Positions 6,240 to 7,892 of a stretch of 7,892 bases of DNA are shown one piece after another. The position numbers and the translations under genes were made by a program. How positions within the stretch are numbered: position 1 is the first letter of the stretch; each line of letters opens with the position of its first letter. The notes under the pieces are model-generated. The model made no database searches. It saw only the letters and a list, made by a program, of their open reading frames with translations, and was not told the DNA's origin. This DNA comes from Burkholderiales bacterium (GTDB lineage: Bacteria; Pseudomonadota; Gammaproteobacteria; Burkholderiales; Burkholderiaceae), in NCBI GenBank assembly GCA_947371645.1, contig CANBQJ010000172.1:1-7892 (forward strand), written 5' to 3'.

Positions 6240-6273
6240 CAGCCTTCACGAATCGAATCCCCAGGAGCGCGCC

Positions 6274-7892
6274 ATGGCCGAGACCAGCACCGACAACAGC
6301 TCAGCTGCAGGCATAGACCTCAGCCAGTTCTACCAGGTCTTCTTTGAAGAAGCCGGCGAGAACCTCGAGAACATGGAGCAGCTCCTGCTGGAGCTGGACA
6401 TCACGGCCGCGGACGACGAAGAGCTCAATGCCATCTTCCGCTGTGCGCACTCGATCAAGGGTGGTGCGGCCACCTTCGGCTTTGCCGACGTCGCCGAGTT
6501 GACCCACCAGATGGAGACCCTGCTGGACAAGCTGCGTCGCCACGAACTGGCCCCCACGCCGGCCATGGTGGACGTGCTGCTGCAGTCCGGCGATGCGCTC
6601 AAGGCCATGCTGGCGCGCCACCAGGGCGCCGGCGGTGGCGAGATCGACACCACAGAACTGTTGTTCAACATCCGCGCCATGTTGGCCGGCGAAGCACCGC
6701 CAGCGGCCATCGCTGCGCACCCGGCCAGCCAGGCGCCTGCACAGGCCGCTGCGCCCGCCCAGGCTGCCGGCCCGTCTGCTGCTGGTGCCGTGCCGACTTC
6801 GGGCCAGCGCACCGTGGAGCTGCGCGTCGGCCCCTTGAGCGACGTGGCTCAGGCCGACAACCTGTTGGACTTGTTCAAGGAGATCACCGACCTGGGCACC
6901 CTGACGCCGCTGCCGGATGACGCCAGCCTGGCTCAGGTGCGCCGCTTCAAGCTGGACACCGCCGCCGCAGAGTCCGACCTGCTGGACCTGTTCACCTTCC
7001 ACGTGTCGCGTGAGCAGGTCAGCTTCGTGGCCATGGCCGGTGCGCCGGCCCAGGCCGCCAAGCCCGCCGAGAAGGACCCGGGCTACGGCTTCTTCGAGCC
7101 CCTCGATGCCGAGCCTGTTGCCGCCGCACCCGCCGCGCCAGAAAAGGGCTACGGCTTCTTCGACAACGCCCCTGGTGCCCCCCATGCCCAGGTCGCAGCC
7201 GCCGCAAGTGCGCCCGAGCCCGCCGCCAAGCAGGCCGTGGCTGTGGCCAAGCCAGTGGCCGCCGCAGCACCCAAGGTCGACAAGCCCGCTGCCGCGCTGG
7301 AGGCTTCCACCATCCGTGTGTCGGTTGAAAAAGTCGACCAGCTCATCAACCTGGTGGGCGAACTGGTCATCACCCAGGCCATGCTGGCCCAGAACAGCCG
7401 CCAGCTGGACCCGGTGGTCTACCAGCAGCTGGTCACCGGCCTCACCGACCTGGACCGCAACACCCGCGACCTGCAAGAGGCCGTGATGTCGATCCGGATG
7501 ATTCCGATGTCGACGGTGTTCAGCCGCTTCCCGCGCATGCTGCGCGACCTGGCCAACAAGCTGGGCAAGAAGGTCGAGCTGGTCACGCAAGGTGAAGCCA
7601 CCGAGCTGGACAAGGGCCTGGTCGAGAAGATCACCGACCCCTTGACCCACCTGGTGCGCAACAGCTGCGACCATGGCATCGAGATGCCCGCAGACCGCAT
7701 CGCACGCGGCAAGCCGGAGGTGGGCACCATCACCCTGGCGGCCTCGCATCAGGGCGGCTCCATCGTCATTGAAGTGCGCGACGACGGCAAAGGCCTGTCG
7801 CGCGAAAAGCTCTTGTCCAAGGCCCGCGAGAAGGGCATCGATGCCCCCGACAGCATGACCGATGCCGAGGTCTGGGGCCTGATCTTCGCCCC
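6274..7892 (+). CDS. cheA: chemotaxis histidine kinase CheA (5' part, runs off window)
   Basis: The frame stays open from ATG 6274 to the window end (539 full codons). AGGAG (6263-6267) lies six bases before the start. CheA autophosphorylates in response to chemoreceptors and passes phosphate to CheY and CheB. Domains: P1/HPt about 15-140 with phospho-acceptor H59 (CAHSIKGGAATFGF); an Ala/Pro-rich linker 141-178; a P2-like CheY-binding region about 180-254; a second Ala/Pro linker about 255-343 carrying two GYGFF motifs (270-274, 292-296); P3 dimerisation from I347 (IRVSVEKVDQLINLVGELV); and the P4 ATPase with N box around N463 (LVRNSCDHGIE, H467) and G1 motif DDGKG at 503-507. The remaining ATP-lid motifs and the CheW-like P5 lie outside. 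The full protein should exceed the 654 residues of E. coli CheA because of the long linkers. It is probably co-transcribed with cheY. Confidence 0.95.
   Translation, partial: MAETSTDNSSAAGIDLSQFYQVFFEEAGENLENMEQLLLELDITAADDEELNAIFRCAHSIKGGAATFGFADVAELTHQMETLLDKLRRHELAPTPAMVDVLLQSGDALKAMLARHQGAGGGEIDTTELLFNIRAMLAGEAPPAAIAAHPASQAPAQAAAPAQAAGPSAAGAVPTSGQRTVELRVGPLSDVAQADNLLDLFKEITDLGTLTPLPDDASLAQVRRFKLDTAAAESDLLDLFTFHVSREQVSFVAMAGAPAQAAKPAEKDPGYGFFEPLDAEPVAAAPAAPEKGYGFFDNAPGAPHAQVAAAASAPEPAAKQAVAVAKPVAAAAPKVDKPAAALEASTIRVSVEKVDQLINLVGELVITQAMLAQNSRQLDPVVYQQLVTGLTDLDRNTRDLQEAVMSIRMIPMSTVFSRFPRMLRDLANKLGKKVELVTQGEATELDKGLVEKITDPLTHLVRNSCDHGIEMPADRIARGKPEVGTITLAASHQGGSIVIEVRDDGKGLSREKLLSKAREKGIDAPDSMTDAEVWGLIFA
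7081..7163 (+). repeat. duplicated 17-base coding repeat in the CheA linker
   Basis: GGCTACGGCTTCTTCGA occurs exactly at 7081-7097 and 7147-7163, 66 bases apart and in the same frame. Both copies encode GYGFF plus an acidic residue (E or D). The sequence between is Ala/Pro/Glu-rich. This is an internal protein motif repeat, not a mobile element. Confidence 0.85.

Noticed and set aside
6301..7749. Very long open frame on the minus strand opposite cheA
   Set aside because: High GC and strong codon bias in cheA leave the antisense frame without stops. Its translation is low-complexity Gly/His/Gln/Val sequence with no domain, and the sense strand has clear CheA motifs throughout.

Overview
The window is GC-rich, densely coded bacterial DNA with no mobile element, CRISPR array or RNA gene that I can recognise. 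Codon use, the UvrD version and the chemotaxis genes suggest a motile betaproteobacterium, most likely Burkholderiales and perhaps Comamonadaceae. This placement comes from recalled protein similarity, not from a search.

Layout: (1) 1-2367, plus strand: the 3' part of a uvrD-type DNA helicase gene whose first codons lie upstream of the window. (2) 2499-3254, plus: an exported protein of unknown function that looks like a small outer-membrane beta-barrel. Its stop codon is one base from the stop codon of the converging gene. (3) 5102-3256, minus: a two-gene two-component module. A soluble kinase with an N-terminal receiver domain (receiver - HisKA_3 - HATPase) overlaps by four bases a NarL/LuxR-type response regulator. 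(4) 5318-7892, plus, divergent from that module: a chemotaxis cluster. It holds a 150-residue CheZ-like protein, cheY, and cheA, which runs off the right edge just after the first ATP-binding motifs.

The most interesting part is the chemotaxis cluster. The small protein before cheY has the D-x-x-x-Q motif of CheZ phosphatases and a C-terminal tail resembling CheZ's CheY-binding peptide, but it is much shorter than enteric CheZ. A near-consensus sigma-28 (FliA) promoter overlaps its stop codon and points at cheY; a weaker one may lie upstream of the small gene. This suggests a flagellar class-3 unit in which CheA phosphorylates CheY and the CheZ-like protein dephosphorylates it, with a separate promoter that can raise cheY/cheA expression over the phosphatase. 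Whether the divergent kinase/regulator pair acts on motility cannot be told from sequence.
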